The notes beneath the pieces were generated by a model. The model made no database searches. It was not told the origin of the DNA and worked only from the letters and a program-made list of their open reading frames with translations. Below are positions 5,701 to 7,866 of a stretch of 7,866 nt of DNA, in pieces. This DNA comes from DASPJR01 sp035628505 (lineage in GTDB: Bacteria; Planctomycetota; SZUA-567; H5-PLA8). The DNA lies in assembly GCA_035628505.1 (NCBI GenBank), contig DASPJR010000138.1, positions 1 through 7,866 of the forward strand. The letters are read 5' to 3'. The translations under genes were made by a program, and so were the position numbers. Position 1 is the first letter of the stretch; each line of letters starts with the position of its first letter.

Positions 5701-7212
5701 TCAAGCCGCGCCGCCCAGGCTCGCGTCGCCGTCCTTGATCACGAAGCGCGCCTTCAGCCGCGCGACGGTGCTCGCCAGGCCGGCGGCTTTGACCGAGCGC
5801 AGGACTTCGTCGAAATCCTTGTACGCCGCCGGCGCTTCGTCCTTCGGGTACTGGCGGCAGTTGGTCAGGATGTCGAGCTTGTCGAAGTCAATGTCGATCT
5901 GCTCCTGGTTCAGCGCGCGCATCGCGGCCTTGCGGCCCATGCAACGGCCGGCGCCGTGATTCACGCTATAAGCGCTCACTGACGCGCCGGGATCGGCGAC
6001 CATGACGACAGAGCCAGCCATCGGGTTGCCTGGCAGCAGGATTGGATGGCCGGTGGACTCGAAGATCGTGCCCTTCAGGCCCGGATGACCCGCCGGGAAC
6101 GCGCGCGTTGCGCCTTTGCGGTGCACCCACGCGATCTTCTTATCGACGAGCTCCTGCCGCGCGATGTTGTGGCTGATGAAGTACACCAGCCGGCCGGTCG
6201 TGCCGGGGATCACTTCCTGGAACGCTTCGAGCACCAGCGCGTTGATCAGCAGGTGGTTCACGGTCGCGAAGTTCGCGCCCAGCGACATGTCGTCGATGTA
6301 GTCGTTCGCTTCGGGCGTGCTGAGCGGCGCGTAGACGAGTTCCTTGTCGCCGCCGGGCAGCGGAATGTCCCACGCATCGAACTTGTTCTGCAGCGTGCGG
6401 AACTGATGCGTCGCCAGGTTGTGGCCGAAGCCGCGCGAACCGCAGTGCGACAGGAACGCAACGTGGCCGTGGCGCATCCCGAAGACGCGCGCGGCCTCGC
6501 GAGCGCGATCGTTGTCCTCGAGCTCCACGGCTTCGCACTCGCCGAAGTGGTTTCCGCCGCCGTACGAACCGAGTTGGCGGACCTTCTCTTCGAAGTTCGG
6601 CAGGATGCCGGTTTTGAGCAGCTTCTCGAGACGCAGGGCCAGAGCGTCGGACGTGCCGTTGTGGCCCTGGTGCGCGGCATCTTCGCAATGCTGCGCCCAT
6701 TCGGGAGGAATTCCCAGCGCCGAACAGACCGCCGGCGAGGCGCCTTCCGTCGCCGCCATGAATCCGAGATCCGCGCCGACCTTGCGGCTCTTCTTCGTGG
6801 AACGCTGGCCCTTGCCGGCGCCCGTGGGCGTGCGTTCGCAGATCGCGTTGATCAGCGCGCGGCGCACGGGGCGCTCCTTCACGGCATCGTTGGGCAGGTC
6901 GAGCTGCAGGAGGCTCATCGAGCACTTGATGTCCACGCCGACGGGGCCGGGATAGATGTGCGTGGGCGAGACCATCACGCAGCCGACGGGCGCGCCGTAA
7001 CCGGCGTGCGCGTCGGGGTTCAGCACGAGATCCGTGACACCAGGCGCGCCGCGGGAATTGATCGCCTGCTGCAGGCAAGACGCGTCGAAACCCTGGCGGA
7101 GCGCCTGGGTGGCGATGACGGTGATCGGCTTGCCCTTGTCGCCGGGCGCGGGGATGAAACCGGTCGCCTCGCCGGTGGCGGTGATCTGTGGCTTCGCTGC
7201 AGGTTCGGACAT
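5701..7212 (-). CDS. rtcB: RtcB-family RNA-splicing ligase (tRNA ligase / RNA repair)
   Basis: A GTP- and Mn-dependent ligase that joins RNA 2',3'-cyclic-phosphate or 3'-phosphate ends to 5'-OH ends, used in RNA repair in bacteria. At 503 residues it has full RtcB architecture. Metal ligands align as C97 (VGVDIKCSM), H222 (GSYGGGNHFGECE), H256 (SHCGSRGFGHNLA) and H348 (YFISHNIA). The His that takes the GMP is H419 in NHGAGR. Other conserved blocks are NPDAHAGYGAPVG (65-77) and HRKGATRAFPAGHP (364-377). Differences from common bacterial RtcB are IKCSM in place of IGCGM and HCGSRG in place of HSGSRG, suggesting a distinct subfamily. GAGAGG lies about 7 bases before the ATG and confirms the start. 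Neither RtcA, the RtcR activator nor archease is encoded nearby, so the sigma-54 rtcBA arrangement of E. coli is absent. A CGCCAAGA array lies in the leader and an inverted pair at the 3' end. Confidence 0.95.
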   Translation of the reverse strand: MSEPAAKPQITATGEATGFIPAPGDKGKPITVIATQALRQGFDASCLQQAINSRGAPGVTDLVLNPDAHAGYGAPVGCVMVSPTHIYPGPVGVDIKCSMSLLQLDLPNDAVKERPVRRALINAICERTPTGAGKGQRSTKKSRKVGADLGFMAATEGASPAVCSALGIPPEWAQHCEDAAHQGHNGTSDALALRLEKLLKTGILPNFEEKVRQLGSYGGGNHFGECEAVELEDNDRAREAARVFGMRHGHVAFLSHCGSRGFGHNLATHQFRTLQNKFDAWDIPLPGGDKELVYAPLSTPEANDYIDDMSLGANFATVNHLLINALVLEAFQEVIPGTTGRLVYFISHNIARQELVDKKIAWVHRKGATRAFPAGHPGLKGTIFESTGHPILLPGNPMAGSVVMVADPGASVSAYSVNHGAGRCMGRKAAMRALNQEQIDIDFDKLDILTNCRQYPKDEAPAAYKDFDEVLRSVKAAGLASTVARLKARFVIKDGDASLGGAA

Positions 7213-7250
7213 GGGACACCTCTCTTGCTGAACGAGTTTAGACGGAGAGT

Positions 7251-7274
7251 CGCCAAGACGCCAAGAGCGCCAAG
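7251..7274 (+). repeat. CGCCAAGA array, copy D, in the rtcB leader
   Basis: Three CGCCAAG units on the plus strand with 8- and 9-base spacing, 39 bases upstream of the rtcB ATG and in the opposite sense to it. A purine-rich GGAAAGGATGTGACG follows at 7290-7304, like the tails after copies A and C. Confidence 0.75.
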
Positions 7275-7317
7275 AACGAACTTTTGATTGGAAAGGATGT
7301 GACGACGCGCGTTGGTT

Positions 7318-7331
7318 ACGGCAATTGCCGT
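7318..7331. promoter_or_regulatory. 14-base perfect palindrome, possible operator
   Basis: ACGGCAATTGCCGT is fully self-complementary and lies about 106 bases upstream of the rtcB ATG, within the 211-base gap after the right-edge gene. Its size and symmetry suit a dimeric regulator site. No regulator or clear -35/-10 pair is visible here, so this is only a candidate. Confidence 0.3.
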
Positions 7332-7423
7332 CCGCGTTGACTAGGAAGCGATATGGTTTGCGCGAGCAGAGTCATGGTAGAGGAAGAAACCACACGGAGG
7401 GTTAGATCGCAAGTCTTCGTTGA

Positions 7424-7866
7424 TCAAAAAACTATTAACTTTCTCTTACGTCCTCGCCCTTTCGTGACTCCACAAGGCCAATGACCATCGACGAAGAACG
7501 CTATCCGCTCACCATAGAAACGCATCGCTAACGCGTCGTCAGCCCAGATCGCGGCGCACATGTACTCTACGCAGCGGCACAGCGAGCCATATGCAACCCG
7601 CTCTGTAGGCGGCTTTGGCGGGACGACTTTCTTGTATCGAATGCTTCGATAGAAAAGTCGACTGCAGATATTCATCACTTTGTACAATTCTAATTCTCGG
7701 CGTTTCCCTTCATTTCTAATTACAGCCCAAGCGAGCCGGCGATAGTCGCTCCCCAGCGAGCCAGCAACGTTTCCGAAGACAACCTTGTCCGCAGCGGCCC
7801 ATGAGGAAATGCGCAAACATGAAAAGTCGCGCCAGTGCCGTCTGCCTACCCGGCTGAACCACGGCG
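7424..7866 (-). CDS. Hypothetical protein, low-GC, 5' end outside or uncertain
   Basis: I do not recognise this protein. The minus-strand frame ends with TGA at 7426-7424 and is open to the right edge. Within the window one possible start is a TTG at 7816 (130 residues), but the frame continues upstream with sensible residues (WFSRVGRRHWRDFSC), so the true start is probably beyond the edge. The visible part is mixed helical and basic, with aromatic and Cys residues (LCRCVEYMCAAIW) and a very basic C-terminus (KGRGRKRKLIVF). It has no membrane segment or known motif. A 60-base sample gives 47% G+C, like the ATP-grasp gene and unlike rtcB, which hints at acquired DNA. It is transcribed toward rtcB, 211 bases away. 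It could be a broken or small accessory gene. Confidence 0.45.
   Translation of the reverse strand, partial: PWFSRVGRRHWRDFSCLRISSWAAADKVVFGNVAGSLGSDYRRLAWAVIRNEGKRRELELYKVMNICSRLFYRSIRYKKVVPPKPPTERVAYGSLCRCVEYMCAAIWADDALAMRFYGERIAFFVDGHWPCGVTKGRGRKRKLIVF

Noticed and set aside
6046..7287. A 413-codon plus-strand frame, and a 359-codon minus-strand frame at 6140-7219
   Set aside because: Both lie over rtcB in other frames and have Arg-rich, motif-free translations. The RtcB frame has all metal ligands.
7279..7423. tRNA or small structured RNA gene in the gap upstream of rtcB
   Set aside because: No acceptor stem, T-loop sequence or CCA end could be found by eye; only the 14-base palindrome stands out.

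Overview
The window reads as a piece of a GC-rich bacterial chromosome. Every gene I can support lies on the minus strand. Hand counts of single 60-base samples give about 70% G+C inside the peptidase and RtcB genes, 57% inside the glucanotransferase, and only 47-48% inside the ATP-grasp gene and the right-edge gene. The gene set is ordinary metabolism, and the spaces between genes are full of short dispersed repeats. From memory, that repeat style (CGCCAAGA arrays, AAGTNCG heptamers, paired hairpins) suggests Acidobacteriota. No rRNA or marker gene confirms this, so the lineage is a weak inference.

Layout from left to right: (1) a DMT/EamA-family transporter that runs off the left edge; (2) a paired, REP-like inverted hairpin element; (3) an M20 peptidase T-like metallopeptidase; (4) a 303-base spacer with a small palindrome and a doubtful small ORF; (5) a low-GC R2K-type ATP-grasp gene starting with GTG, and just upstream of it a 62-residue hypothetical gene with a good ribosome binding site; (6) a spacer with an inverted pair of heptamer arrays; (7) a GH77 4-alpha-glucanotransferase (malQ); (8) a spacer with an inverted pair of CGCCAAGA arrays; (9) rtcB, the RNA 3'-phosphate ligase; (10) a spacer with another CGCCAAGA array and a 14-base perfect palindrome; (11) a low-GC gene of unknown function, open to the right edge.

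The genes do not form an obvious pathway. The peptidase and transporter could be co-transcribed across the hairpin pair, and the 62-residue gene could be co-transcribed with the ATP-grasp gene. The others look like single transcription units. I see no CRISPR array, tRNA, rRNA, transposase or classic T-tailed terminator.

The most notable signal is in the repeats. Three families sit at gene ends. Heptamer arrays contain the actual stop codons of the peptidase and malQ. A CGCCAAGA array is read in frame as the tail of the transporter, and another ends 7 bases from the rtcB stop. The two copies of the REP-like element differ at paired positions that preserve their hairpins, which suggests that the folded form is under selection.
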